64,000 nt of DNA from Turbatrix aceti (GCA_963969345.1 OZ017768.1:8704718-8768717); one strand, 5' to 3'. Positions 9,983-21,696 are shown, counted from the stretch's first letter. Notes: generated by a model not told the origin, from the letters alone. Made by a program: numbers and translations.

Positions 9983-10469
9983 CTTACCTGAAATCATCTT
10001 TTGTAACGGAAAAAACACATATTTAGGGTAAAATATCAGATGGGCACGCAAAAAAAAGTAAGAACCAGAAAGTCCAAAAAGTCGTTTGCGCGCAATTGTT
10101 TTATACGGGTTCCTGATGTTTTATACGGGTTCCTGAAACGAAAGTTTCACTTGGCCGCTTGCAGACTTTTTTTTTTATCATTTTACCCCCTTTCTTTCTT
10201 TATTATTGTTTGTGTTTACCCGTATGGATGGCCCAAATTTGGGGGTTTGTGTCAGGTAGCCGAATGTTCGAGGGTGTGGATTTGCGTGGGTTTTTTCTGA
10301 TTTCCACTTCAAGCGAATCATAATGGGTACTTTATCTTCCGTGTATATCAAAGACGTGGGATTCGGCCGAATCAATGACGTGGGTGTTATTAATGGCGGA
10401 ATTTTTTTCGCAGAGCGCCGTTATTATTTTATCCCAACAAAACAATTTCATAAAAGTTTGTAACGAAAA
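9983..10469. other. Intergenic stretch upstream of copy 4
   Basis: No gene is supported. A direct duplication of about 18 bp, around TTTTATACGGGTTCCTGA, occurs at 10099 and 10117. The rest is A/T-rich with no recognisable product. Confidence 0.4.
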
Positions 10470-10509
10470 TTTAAAAACTTCGAAATTTTTCCCTAAGGTC
10501 CTAAAACCA

Positions 10510-10581
10510 TCTTCGGTAGTATAGTGGTAAGTATCCGCGCCTGTCACGTGCGAGACCCGGGTTCGATTCCCGGCCGGAGAG
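10510..10581 (+). tRNA. tRNA-Asp (GTC)
   Basis: A 72-nt cloverleaf whose body matches the copy at 6778, with anticodon GTC, acceptor TCTTCGG/CCGGAGA and discriminator G. Confidence 0.95.
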
Positions 10582-10879
10582 GATATATTTTTGCTTTCTA
10601 TCCAGAAGGTTGTCGTTTTTGGAACTAGTTTTATACTTTGGTTATTTTTTTCTGTTAAAAGCGTATCAACATGAATTTTTTGTACAATTGTAAGGAATTG
10701 ATCTGGGGTATTATTTAGAGCTAAAAAGTTAAAAAAGTTAGAACATGTAACAAAGTGCGTTTGCATATTTGAATATAGAAAATGCAAAAATAAGTCTACG
10801 ACATGTCGTCGCGACATTTCTTGACCTTCTGTCTATGTTTGTGTACAACTCGATTCAATAAATCGCAAAGGTCTGTACA

Positions 10880-10984
10880 ATGACTACTGCTTCTTGTACG
10901 GTTTCACAAGTGGAAAACAAGTCTGACGACTTTGTCAACGACATGCATTACATTGATTCGTACTCCCGATACCGTACTCACGAG
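10880..10984 (+). CDS. Second copy of the MTTASC first-exon-like frame
   Basis: It opens MTTASCTVSQVENKSDDFVN and continues through DMHYIDSYSRYRTHE to the donor GAG|GTAAGT. Compared with 6538-6629 it carries a 13-bp net insertion after SDDFVND that changes the frame of the last codons. This suggests relaxed constraint. Confidence 0.35.
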
Positions 10985-11249
10985 GTAAGTCTTGTTGTTC
11001 GTTTAGTTAGGAATGATTATTGATAATTCAAGTAATACAATATACATATACTTTTTGATACAATGTTGACATTTTTTCCCGTGGCTCAATTTCTCAGTTG
11101 CAAAAACTATTTATCGTCTGCGCACTCCTCAATCACATTTATGTATCAACTGAACTTGTCATTAGATGATAATGGTGTCGCAAAACCTTTATCAGCCGTA
11201 TCGCAGTATAAATCATTGGTTAATTTCCCAAATTTGAGGTAACAATTAA

Positions 11250-13337
11250 GACGCACTCTATGAGCCGATTTAGTATCGACGACCCCGTGTTTTTACAACC
11301 CCCAAATATTTTGTGCCAAAATTGTAGGCCACCGGGGGGGAGGAACAGAAATAAATATAAAAAAAATTCCAGAAGCCGGATTCTGGAGTTACGGCTTCTG
11401 GAAGTTTTCAACGTCAAATTTTCAACTTGCTTCAAAAACTCTGATTTTTGGTACACAGGGGTATCTTGGCACTAGAAATCGACTGGTGTATTCAGATTTT
11501 TTTTTAAACGTCTGAGTTTTTTGGAATTCTTGATTTTTGCGATTTTCCGTCATTTTGCCTTACCTTTTTGGCTACAGCATTTCTATTTCTCATTGGGGAG
11601 CGGTGAGGCTAAGATATTCTTGTAGAGCGTTCTTTTCTGAATCTGAGATAAAAAAGTCAGAAAAAAATGGTGACAATTTGGTGACTTCTATTTTTTTGCC
11701 CGTTACGCATTTGCGCAAAAAACGCACACTGTTGTCGTGCGGCAACTTTCGGCGCGCTTGTGCAACCTGCTGGCAACGAAAAAGGGGGGTCTGTGGAAAA
11801 AATCGCCATTCGTTCAGTTTGAAAGCTACATTGCTGAAAATTTCAGTACCGGAGTAGAAATAAATTCTAAGTTCAACGGTGATATCCATTTAATTCAACT
11901 TGGACAAAAAAGTTCCTAAAAGTTCAAGTTTTTGAAAAAATAGCAATTTTCGAAACTTTTTCGAACATTTAGGAACAAATAAATAAAATTTTTGAATTCT
12001 GCACAGTTTTTTACGTCTGAGGGCAGGCTTCTTGCCACAACGCTTCAAAACTCGCTCAATGGCGATTTTTTTCCCAAACCCTACTTTTTCGATCTCAATT
12101 TTCGGAAAATTGATACCAAAATGAGTGTATGTTGCGCGAATTAATATTGTAAAGCCAAAAAAATAGATAGAAATTCAGGAGTTACACTATTTTGTAGGCC
12201 GAAAAATTCCGCACAAGATGTGCTATCTCCATTTGTTAAGCAGTGCTTCACCTTATAGCCACAGGCGCTTAAACAAGTAGGGTTCGGGAGATTTGGTACC
12301 GTATGCTCACGCGATATGGCAAGTAGCTGAAAACTTGTGCCTAGATAAAAAAGACTCCGCTCTTTCGGTTGGTGATATTCACTTTTTGATCAAGGTTCTT
12401 CAAAGTTTCGAAGTTTTCAAATCTTCGAAAAAAACCGTTTGTTCGAACATTTATCGAATCGATATCAACAAACCGAGTATGCCATTCGAAAGGAAATTTA
12501 GTTTTTATATCACACTAAAATTTTTAGCATTTTATCGGCATTTTGAAAATCTGTGGATTTTTTCTTCCGAACCCTACTCGATTTCGTTCAAAAATAGTCG
12601 TACAATTCTGAAAAACACATCAAAATACTTCAAATATTATCCTCATTACTAATCTAACCCAAAAAAGTAAAAAATTAAAATTTTGGCCCCAAATTGCTTT
12701 TTTTTGCAATTAATTCGACGAGCGCGCTCGAGCAGCGAGAAGAGGAGAGCACCGCGCGCTGAATGAAAAGAAACCAGTGAGGGACCAGAGAGAGCATGAT
12801 AGTCCAGACAGCCTGCGCGTCCTATGAAAACCACTGGCTGTACCATGCGCCCAATTTTTTAGGCAAATGCGTAACGGGCAAAAAAATAGAAGTCACCAAA
12901 TTGTCACCATTTTTTTCTGACTTTTTTATCTCAGATTCAGAAAAGAACGCTCTACAAGAATATCTTAGCCTCACCGCTCCCCAATGAGAAATAGAAATGC
13001 TGTAGCCAAAAAGGTAAGGCAAAATGACGGAAAATCGAAAAAATCAAGAATTTCAAAAAACTCAGATGTTTAAAAAAAAATCTGAGTACACCAGTCGATT
13101 TCCCGTGCCAAAATACCCCTGTAAGCCAAAAATCAGATTTTTTGAAGCAAGTTGAAAATTTGACGTCGAAAACTTCCAGAAGCCGTAGCTTCAGAATCCG
13201 GCTTCTGGAATTTTTTTTATATTTATTTCTGTACCTCCCCCCCTGCCACCTGCAACTTTGGCACAAAACATTTGAAGTTGTAAAATTAGGGGGTCGTGCC
13301 TTTCACCTTGTTCCTAAATCGGCTCGCAGAGTGCGTC
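11250..13337. mobile_element. 2.1-kb non-autonomous TTAA element with long inverted arms
   Basis: The element is bounded by TTAA on both sides (11246-11249, 13338-13341). The ends GACGCACTCTATGAGCCGA and the reverse complement of TCGGCTCGCAGAGTGCGTC are inverted copies. The arms run about 470 bp each (11250-11720 and 12860-13337) and stay highly similar, for example TTTTTGCCCGTTACGCATTT near 11700 and its complement near 12865. The middle (about 11720-12860) is unique and codes for nothing I recognise. TTAA targets are typical of piggyBac and Kolobok transposons. Without a transposase the superfamily remains open. Confidence 0.85.
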
Positions 13338-13341
13338 TTAA

Positions 13342-13654
13342 ATCCGACCCAAGGAAAGGCTTGTGGTCCGAGAAAATAAATTTTGGAATGCTTTTGATTC
13401 TTCGAAGGCAAAAAGATATAAACACGTTTTTGTGCATTGAAATGAATGATTTCAATTGATATTGTTTTTTACAACGTTAAATGGAGTATTATACAGTACG
13501 CATTTTTTGCATTGGTAAATATTTTTTAAATTCAAAATGTACGAAATCCGCCATCTGTTTTCTTAAAAACAATTATTTTTTATTGTGCCAAAATCAATAC
13601 TAAAGTTAACGGAATTATGTAAAACTGTGGTAGCTTATGCCGAAGCATACTAAT
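13342..13654. other. 3' flank of the phospholipase B-like gene
   Basis: No coding sequence is supported. On the minus strand this is the 3' UTR side of the downstream gene, so polyadenylation signals for it would be expected here. The region is A/T-rich. Confidence 0.4.
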
Positions 13655-15566
13655 TCACGATGGAATCGTTGTATTCCAATCTGTAGTGACTTCTTCGAAC
13701 TGCCATAAATCAGGCATCCCAATGTGCGTGACATTATTCTGAAATAAATAATATATGTGATCAAATACAAAAAAAACTAATAAAAAGACGTACAAAATTA
13801 CTGGTGCTCCAGCGAAAAGCCGGTACATCGTCGTATGCAGGACTGCAGATTGCATTGAACTGGAGCTGCTTTACCATATTATAATTTGTTCCTTTGTAGT
13901 CGGTTGCTCCATAGGCATTTCCACCAGGATTAAGATCATATCGAGCAGCAATAGAATTTCCGGCATTGTAAGGTGGAGTACAGTTGCAACTACTTAACGG
14001 ATCGTGTTCGTAGTTGTTGTAACGCAGGAGTTCGCGGAGTGTATCCATATCGACAACTTTGTGGTGATCACGAGCAAACATCCGAGCCCTAACATCGTCA
14101 TGATATTCCTGAAAAAAATTTATATAATATTACTGTTTCATAACAAAAAAAACCGTTGGGTTGTAACCGCTCATGTTACTGATATCGGAAAAGTACGGAA
14201 TGTTGTAACTCGGCCAGTAACTGGTCTCTTTGAGCACGGAAGTAAGGTCAGCGGAGTGAATATAACCGCTAAATAAATATAGGCTGAGCATGAAATCTGA
14301 AGAATGACAAACTCACGGAATCTGTTCAAGGATGTATAAAACGCCAGTATCGGGAAATTCTTTAGCCGGGTCATAATTATTGTAGTCGACGACCATCCAC
14401 TGATTGTTGTACGTTCCACTGTTGTACTCGGCAAAGATTTTAATCCACTCCGCACCGGATGTCGCCAGTTGATTTGCCGCAATAACTCGCAACCAGTACA
14501 ATACTTGTTCTTGTGGCTTTACGGCATCATAGACCGTCACATTATAGATACCATTTGATGTTTCGGTAACGACAAGGCCGCTGCTAAGTGTATAAAAATC
14601 GTCAAATGAAACAATAACCCCTGGATAACCAGAGAAAGACTGAGTATTGCCAGGGATATCGAGACCAAATTTATAGTGTTTGAGAACTCGAAGCATGGAT
14701 TTGAAAAAGTACCACGCTGAGTGTGCGGCCAAGAGGTCATCTTTGGTTAGTTTGATCAAAGCCGAACAATGAAGATCTGTAATGGGGAAGTCGGCGGTGG
14801 GATTGGGAAGTTCTTTGAGGGTTATAAAATCGCCAGCAAGTTGAAGCATACTGGAAAACAGAAAGTTTTAGATTTAAAAATGTAAAAAAAAACTCACAAA
14901 ATGTCATGTAAACTAAAATCGATCTGCGGATTGGCAAAGTCAGGTGTTCCTTGGTAGCCATGAAGCATACCGGTCAACTGATAATAAGTGCGTCTTACCG
15001 ATTGCCAGTATTTGTTGTTTTCATTGATGTGTTGTTTAATGTAAGCGTTATTTTGTTTCAAAAAGTCTTTAGTATTTGGACAACTAATATTAGGACCAAC
15101 ACATGTTTCAGCACCTATGTTTTGAATGTAATACTCAATTAGTGTACGTGACAGCGTTCCCTCAAGCACACCAGCGGCATAGGCTTGAAGTTCAGGGGAG
15201 TACTCCTCGAAGGTCTCGATTTTGAGTTGCGCCCACCTAAAAATTCATATTTACTAAAATAAAGGGCAACTAATATTTTTAAAATACCCAGTGAGATTTA
15301 CAGTGTTCTTGTAACTTCCGAAAGCCACGGCTTTCTCGCAGTCATCGGGATTTGCGAGTTGAACGACTCCATTAATGTCACAGACACTGAGAACCGTGAA
15401 ATTGGCATCTTTGCCTTCAAGAGAGCTGGTTAGGTTTGAATTGTCGTTATCGTCACCCCCAGAACTGCCTAACACAGACACTGACAAACCTAAATAATCA
15501 CTAATCCAGCATGACGCAAATTTTAAAATACAACTTACCGATAATCAGCAACGGACACCAAAACAT
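13655..15566 (-). CDS. Phospholipase B-like protein (PLBD/lamina ancestor family), 538 aa, complete
   Basis: Seven exons on the minus strand: 15566-15539, 15489-15288, 15236-14898, 14850-14317, 14268-14154, 14108-13794 and 13738-13655. All are in phase and introns are 36-55 bp. The ATG at 15566 starts a signal peptide, MFWCPLLIIG-LSVSVLG. PLBD proteins are lysosomal N-terminal-nucleophile hydrolases that self-cleave before a conserved Cys. Here that Cys is residue 218 in LHCSALIKLTKDDLLAAHSA. Other family hallmarks are GWAQLKIET, NNQWMVVDYNNYDP, LYILEQIPG, SYWPSYNIPYF and the GNSIAARYDL region. N-glycosylation sites (NLTSS, NFTVL, NVTVY) fit a secretory protein. The substrate of the family is uncertain despite the name. 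It lies between family A copies and looks undamaged. Confidence 0.93.
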
Positions 15567-15959
15567 GATTGTGAGAACTACAGTCACGTAATGAAACAAA
15601 TTGGGAGCTCTTGACAAATATATATCTTTGTGAATGTGAGCTGCATGTATTATATCCGTTTTGTACAACCACTTTCTGCCTGCCACACCTTGATTTCAAA
15701 ACCTATTGCACATTTATAAATTGGATAAAAGGTTTTGTGTGTGAAACTTGCTAGTATTCACATCCTCGCCCTCCAACAATTTTTTTAACACCTTGATGAA
15801 GTCGATCACTAATAAAAAATTTAATATTGCAGCTCGGGGCAATTTCAACCGTCATCGACGGTTGATACGGGGCGAGGGCTGGGAACCCTAGTCATGATAG
15901 ATAAGAAAAAAAAACAAAACATTTTTCTTGAAACAAAATCTTTTTCTGAAGAAAACAAG
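15567..15959. other. Intergenic stretch with a GC-rich MITE scrap
   Basis: Near 15837-15892 a GC-rich segment (AACCGTCATCGACGGTTGAT, then GGCTGGGAACCCTAG) resembles one end of the CAGGGTT-type MITEs seen elsewhere in this window. The rest is A/T-rich and is the upstream region of the phospholipase B-like gene. Confidence 0.35.
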
Positions 15960-16420
15960 AATAAAAATTTTTCGTGGTCAAGATTACACTCACAGACTCC
16001 AGTTACGATTTCGAATCCAAGCTAGGCGCAGCATCTCAACGGAACAGCCTGGATGGAGGGCGGAAGAGCTTTATCCAGATGCAGTACTGTTATCATCCTT
16101 CGCTGCAGCGGTTCCGAACGGACAAGCCGCAAGATCTCCCGAAAGTCTGAGATCGGACCACGGTGCGTTTTACGTGGTCGCCGGGCTTATAAGGGTTAGC
16201 GCTTTTTCAAATTCGGGTTCTGCAGGCGTCCGGTATGCAATGGCAGAGAGCCAGAGAAAATGTATATTTTTGTATATTTTTAAGGAAGAGTGAACTTTTC
16301 TGGTTTGTTTGCCGGTAAAACACATAAATGGTAATCATTTTACGTAAAAATGGCGCCAAATACCAAAAAAAGGGAAAATCTTTTATTTGGTTACTTCCAT
16401 AAAGTTCAATTTTCGACATA
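15960..16420. repeat. Dispersed non-coding repeat R1, copy 1
   Basis: Shared blocks with 23,380-23,865 include GTGGTCAAGATTAC (variant GTGGTCAAAGTTAC), GATCGGACCACGGTGCGTT, CGGGCTTATAAGGGTTAGCG, TTCAAATTCGGGTTCTGCAG, GCAATGGCAGAGAG and AAAATGGCGCC. The copies are in the same orientation. The segment between the first and second blocks differs in length and sequence. No protein and no clear terminal repeats are seen. The best conserved part is at about 16150-16255. Confidence 0.75.
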
Positions 16421-17292
16421 CGAACATCGCTTCTTCGCTGATCATAATAATTTTTTTTTATTAAAATACATTTTATTTAGAAAACTAAACTTTTGAAAAA
16501 TGTTTACAAATCAGAAGAATGCGAAATCAATGTCGTTATCCTCGAGGAGTTCAACAACATGCTCATACGAGTACACGTACACCACGTTTTCCGTCAGCTT
16601 TTTCTGGCGATTGACAATTGTCAGCCACGAATCACTTGACGTGACATCAAAATTCTCCAGTGGAAAGTGATGTTCAGGTAGAAAAATTGGGGTGGCAAAA
16701 AAGTCTGATTTCATTATGAGAAACACGTTGGCCTTGATTCGTGGCGGAATTTTGCGGAGAACAGCAGTCATCCAGTCAAACTCTTCTTTTCGCTTCGTCC
16801 AATTGGGCCAAACAGTATCATCGACGCTAGAAGAAATATAATCGCCCAACGCTTCAGTGCCCAAATTGATATCCTTGACATTTGGGTAGTACGCTTCTAA
16901 GTACCTGATAAGTCGCTCGATGGGTGACAGATTGGCAGAAACACACCAAACAAAGTAGAAGCGCTGAACGTGCTGAAGTTGAGCTCGGAACTCCGTCAGT
17001 ATGTCAATAAAAAACTGCACCCGTGATGGAAAAATGCGATTAGACATTTCCAGAACAATCGATGAATCCGATTTCCAGATATCCTAAAAAAAAGTAAGAA
17101 TCAACATTTTCAAAAATTTCAAAAATATAATCTTACCGTAAGTTCTTTAATATTAAAATCAAGCAAATATTCAAGGCCAAAAAAAATTGTTTCGCAGCGC
17201 GGAAAAAAGGCTTGGACTTCGTTCAGGAAATCAACATAGACTGCTAATTTCCGGGTAATTGATATAAGATTTTGAATCACTTCCAACGAAAG

Positions 17293-18406
17293 CACTAAGG
17301 AGACAACCTCCCGACACGAAAGCGCGTGCGCACTTTTTCTTGTTTTTTCGAAAGTGATGTCTCTTTGTCGGCATTTCTTGCATATTCATATATTTTTCTT
17401 AGTTTTGCCATTCTCCATTCTTATCAAGCTCAGTCAGACGATTCTATACCATTTTCAACTCAGGTTATAACTTGTCGGAGAAATCTGCTACATTGCGATG
17501 AAAATGCCTATTTTTTACCATTATTTTGGATCCGCTTTCAAAATTCTGAACAGGAATTCACGTTTTCTCAATTTAGCGACCTGCCCCCTACCCATAACTC
17601 GGATTTCGGCCCATAGCGGAGTTTCTAGCGCCCCCAGCATTTATGAAGAGGACGATTTTATTATGTCGCCTCTGACGTCTGTTGTCGAAATGATCCGAGT
17701 ACATCGATATCGCTCCAAATGCATCTCAACCTACTAATTTGTTCCCCTAGGTGTCAAAAAACACAAAAATAAGCAATACTTCACTTCCAAAAGTAGGCTA
17801 AAAACGAGGCAGATCAATGGTAGAACAGGGAACATTGTGCGTGTTATGTGCGCGTAGTGTTCCCTGACGGTTTTGACGGTGTAAAATATATCACAGGTTT
17901 ACGAGCTCCAACGTTGCGATGGTAGTTTACTTTTTTGTTTTTTAGCATCAGGGGGTTCAAATTAGTCAGGTAAGGCACAATTGGTCTAAAAACTTTTTAC
18001 TACAATGATTCCGGTGTCAGACGTCAGAGCCGACATAATAAAATCGTCCTCTTCATAAATGCTGGGGGCGCTAGAAACTCCGCTATGGGCCGAAATCCGA
18101 GTTATGGGTAGGGGGCAGGTCGCTAAATTGAGAAAACGTGAATTCCTGTTCAGAATTTTGAAAGCGGATCCAAAATAACGGTAAAAAATGGGCATTTTCA
18201 TCGCATTGTAGCAGATTTTTCCGACAAGTTATAACCTGAGTTGAAAATGGTATAGAATCGTCTGACTGAGCTTGATAAGAATGGAGAATGGCAAAACTAA
18301 GAAAAATATATGAATATGCAAGAAATGCCGACAAAGAGACATCACTTTCGAAAAAACAAGAAAAAGTGCGCACGCGCTTTCGTGTCGGGAGGTTGTCTCC
18401 TTAGTG
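17293..18406. mobile_element. 1.1-kb near-palindromic MITE in exon 3 of family A copy 5
   Basis: The element starts CACTAAGGAGACAACCTCCC and ends with its inverted copy. It is flanked by CGAAAG at 17287-17292 and 18407-18412. The arms are about 385 bp (17293-17680 and 18020-18406) and almost identical. The centre of about 340 bp is unique. It has no coding capacity. A six-base target copy does not fit the common hAT (8), Tc1 (TA) or CACTA (3) patterns, so the class is open. Confidence 0.9.
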
Positions 18407-18485
18407 CGAAAGGAACTCTTTCTTTAAGCTACGCAAATCCAGTTTTACGACATCTAAAAAACGGACATTTTGAATCCATTGCAAC

Positions 18486-18895
18486 CATGGTTCTCAACGG
18501 GCCGGGCCGATTGGTTTTGTTGGCCGGCCCGGGCCAAAACAGGCCCTAAAATAATAAAAAAAACATGCATATTTTACGCAAAATTTATGAAAAATTTGAT
18601 GATAAAGTAAAAACAGGCACCGCTCTTTTGGGCTAATCTGGAAGCAAAGACACGGTGATTTTGTCGTCAGTACATAAGAGCACTAGTAATTGAGCGGAAA
18701 ATGGATCTGTGCAACGACGAGGAAGTGATTCTACCTCCTTCGGGTTTGTTGTTGTTTTTTAACGGTTTTTCGATGATAAAATTTATTTACAAAACTAGGT
18801 ACTATTAAGGCGGGCCGGCCTGGGCTGGGACAGGCCTCAATTTTGCAAGCCCGGCCCGGCCCAGGCCGAAAAAAACCGGCCCGTTGACAACCCTG
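18486..18895. mobile_element. hAT-type MITE, GGGCCGG-word variant
   Basis: The left end CATGGTTCTCAACGGGCC and the reverse complement of the right end, CAGGGTTGTCAACGGGCC, match at 16 of 18 bases. The flanking 8-bp target copies are ATTGCAAC (18478-18485 and 18896-18903). Eight-base duplications and ends starting CA are hAT hallmarks. Both inner flanks are packed with GGCCGGGCC-like palindromic words. It lies in intron 2 of family A copy 5. Confidence 0.88.
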
Positions 18896-19289
18896 ATTGC
18901 AACCATAGAAAACTCACTGTTGGTACGAAAAACAGCTTCGAAAAAGCTGATGGCATTGTCATCAGGATCACCGGCAACAATAAGATTCCTAGTGAACGCT
19001 GCCAACCAAGTGCATTCACTGTGGTCGTAACGCACCTCTCCACTCATGTACCCCTAAACACAAACGTTTGACAAAAATATGATAACAAAAAAAATATTAC
19101 CTCCAGATAGACGCATAAATCAGTGTAGTGGACATCGAGGTTTTCCATCATGATGCCAAATGTGTAGGACGTTTCGCGCGAAGACAGAACCAGGTTTTTG
19201 AGAATGCTACCGGCACTGGGAATAACGTACTCACAATCCAGAACACCACAGATCAAATCTCTGAGATAAGAAGAAGAAAGGGGGTGCAT

Positions 19290-19684
19290 CTTGATTCTCC
19301 TGAAAGAACAAAAAACAGTATAAAAACAAAGAAAATTCAAAAACCGTCATCGTCATCGCGTGAACCAAACAAAGAAAAAAGAAAGCGGGTAAGATAAAAA
19401 ATGACGCAAAAAAACAAATACACGGTAGCGCGCACCCTGCACGCAAAGAAAAAGATGTTGAGTATCATTACATGTCAAATTCGAAGATTCTAATGTTTTT
19501 TAGCATTTGTTTCGAGAAATTCTAAAAAATATATCAACGACAAAAAAAATTGTTTTTTATTCAAAACCAAACAAAACATGTTTCAAAAAAATTTGCATCA
19601 GCCAGAAACTTCTTTCGTGTGTTTTCTAGTTTTCTATCGCAGTCTTTTCTCTCGTGTTTTCTCTCGCAGTTTGGAGTTGGGAGC
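19290..19684. other. Divergent intergenic region
   Basis: This region lies between family A copy 5 (minus) and the orphan gene at 19685 (plus) and must hold both 5' regions. It is A/T-rich, with no clear TATA box and no other gene. Confidence 0.4.
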
Positions 19685-20616
19685 ATGGCATTGTGGTTGT
19701 CTTCACTCTTCGATTCGACACAATTCACCCATAATGCATACCATCTGGATTTCAATACTTTTTACGTCAACTACTTCTCACTCGATTACGCTGTCTTACG
19801 TGAGTTTCTTCTGATTGCGCCATTCGATATCATCGAGACGCTGAGCGAAATCGATCAGCTGAAGCCTACTATCGATCGTCTGCTGCCGTTTCAACGTGTT
19901 CACGATCTGAGGGTGTGCGTAGATAAACATAACCATGTTCACTACTACGCAGAGTATTCTGATTATGAAAGCATCTGGCCCAGGGCGTTTACCATGAATA
20001 AAAATACGTCTTGGATTTCTGGGGATCCCGACGAGCCAATCGGTGATTTGTCCGAATTACTCAATCGGATTGAACGATCTCCAGAATCACTCAACATATA
20101 TGGCCGGTATTCAAGGGATCTGCTTCTTGAGTGTTGTGTTTCTGATTCTAAGAGGGTTGATCTTGGCGTCTTGTTCCAAGGCGGCTCATCCGAACTGCAA
20201 TTTCAAGAGTCCGCTCACATTTTTGAACTTGCAGGTGAAATATTTTATTGTATCAATAAAATCTCGACCGACGATATAATTCTTCTAACTGAGCTCAAAA
20301 AACGTGTTCCTATTACGAAGGCTTTGCGCCTTTACTACTTTTATCCGGACACAGATCTGAGTGCTTTGATGGATCTCTACAAGGTATGATTTTTTTTTGT
20401 TTTTTCTGTAATGTAAACAATTTATTTCAGCACGGATTCGAAAGAAACGGAACTAGTCAACTTAACTGTAATTTCAAACCGATGACGTCTGATAAGTTTG
20501 ACAACATTTGCCGCTCGTTGAAACTACTGAAGACACAAAATGTGGATCCAGAGTACGATGTGACATTCGAAGTTTGCTGTGTTTGTAATGGTATTGAGGA
20601 TTACCGATATATATAA
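19685..20616 (+). CDS. Two-exon orphan protein, 294 aa
   Basis: Exons are 19685-20383 and 20431-20616, with a 47-bp intron (AAG|GTATGA, TTTCAG). The start chosen is the ATG of MALWLSSLFDSTQF; the frame is also open upstream, so a longer form cannot be excluded. I do not recognise the protein. Visible features are a leucine-rich helical stretch (EIDQLKPTIDRLLPFQRVHD), a His-rich patch (DKHNHVHYYAEY), a repeated pattern of short acidic and hydrophobic strands, and a Cys pair near the C-terminus (EVCCVCNGIED). There is no signal peptide or membrane segment. It shares neither motifs nor exon layout with family A. Codon use and intron style match its neighbours. Confidence 0.75.
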
Positions 20617-20753
20617 ATTTTGAATACATGTTTTTGAGTCTAATTTTTGAGCAATACAAAATGTCACATTTTTGCTTCAGGAAAATGCTTACAGTTCTAC
20701 TTTTTCAAACACAGGTATAAATGAATGTGTTTTTATTCATCGTTCAGACCAAT

Positions 20754-21696
20754 TCACATCACAATTGTTGACAAATAACAAGATTTGCCGATTTTTGTCA
20801 ACTTCACGTTTTCCGAAACATTTTTGTGACGATTCATCATTGTCAGCGACCGATCACCTGGCGTAACCGGAATGTTTTCCGGTGAAAAACATAATTCAGG
20901 AAAAAAAATTGCGGCATCATAACATGTTGAATCCGTTAGAAAAGGCACATTGGCTTTGATCCGTGCTTGAATTTTGCGAAGAGTATCAGTCATGAAGCTG
21001 AAAATGCATCTCATTGTCAGAATCTACAACTTCACAAAAAGAAAAAAACTTACTTCAAATGTATTCAAGACAAAATAAAATGCTGTGTGTTAAAAAAAAC
21101 TGTTTCAAATGGAGGAAAGAAAGTTTGAATTTCTTGTAGGGCATCACCATTCACCGTCAGTCTCTGAGCAATCGATACCAAATTGTGGATGACTTCCAAA
21201 AAATAGTATTCGTCATCCAGGAAAACCAATTCCAGAGTCAAGAGATCTAGAAACTATCGTATTTATAATTTTTTTTAAAACAAAAAAAAACTTACCGTTG
21301 GTGCGATACACTTTGTCAAAAAAGTTTATCGCAGCGTTATCAATACGATCGCATTCAATCATAATTTTTTTAGTAAAAGGTGCCATCCACGTGCATTGAC
21401 TGGGGGTGTACTGCATGCTGATCTCTTCGCCTTTTACCATCTAAACAATTTTTTTAAATATTATTATGTATGTAGATAAAAAATCAAAGTCTTACCTCAA
21501 GACAGATGGATAAATTACTGTAGCTAACAAATAGCTTTTGCATCATAACGTCAAATGTGTGAGTCATTTCACGGGATGAAAACACAAGTTTTTTGGTTAC
21601 GTCGTTGAAATTCTCAGAGTTCTTGGACTCATCTTTCTGTCGCTCAATAGCGCACAACATAACATCTTTCAGGTACGCAGGTGACAAAGGACGCAT
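20754..21696 (-). pseudogene. Family A copy 6: exon 3 broken, first half of exon 4 deleted
   Basis: Exon 1 (21696-21496) reads MRPLSPAYLKDVMLCAIERQ and KKLVFSSREMTHTFD. Exon 2 (21440-21296) reads ISMQYTPSQCTWMAPFTKKI. Exon 3 starts near 21250 (LEVIHNLVSIAQRLTVNG) but reaches a stop where intact copies read FFGLEYLLDF. The remaining exon 4 begins at FSFMTDTLRKIQARIKANV and keeps NIPVTPGDRSLTMMNRHKNV. About 100 codons that normally precede it, including QLQHVRR, are missing. The tail after SENVK also diverges. Confidence 0.8.

Larger units (their letters stand above)
10470..11085 (+). repeat. tRNA-Asp-bounded repeat unit, copy 2 (right tRNA missing)
   Basis: This copy matches 6065-6700 closely: leader, tRNA-Asp, spacer with GAACATGTAACAAAGTGCG, then the short exon. 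Similarity ends near 11,075, just before where the second tRNA would be, and new sequence begins (CCCGTGGCTC). Confidence 0.8.
16511..19289 (-). pseudogene. Family A copy 5: complete gene broken by two mobile elements
   Basis: Exon 1 is 19289-19101 (MHPLSSSYLRDLI, LKNLVLSSRETSYTFG). Exon 2 is 19053-18918 (HSECTWLAAFTRNLIV, DPDDNAISFFEAVF). Exon 3 is split into 18453-18407 and 17292-17137 (LKKEFLS / LEVIQNLISITRKLAV). Exon 4 is 17083-16511 (DIWKSDSSIVLEMSN, QLQHVQRFYFVW, LTIVNRQKKLTENVVYVY). A near-palindromic element interrupts exon 3. Without it and one CGAAAG copy the exon is exactly 197 bp, as in copy 1. A hAT-type MITE sits in intron 2; without it the intron returns to 46 bp. The exon 3 insert should abolish the protein unless spliced out. 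The rest of the frame is open, so the break is recent. Confidence 0.85.
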
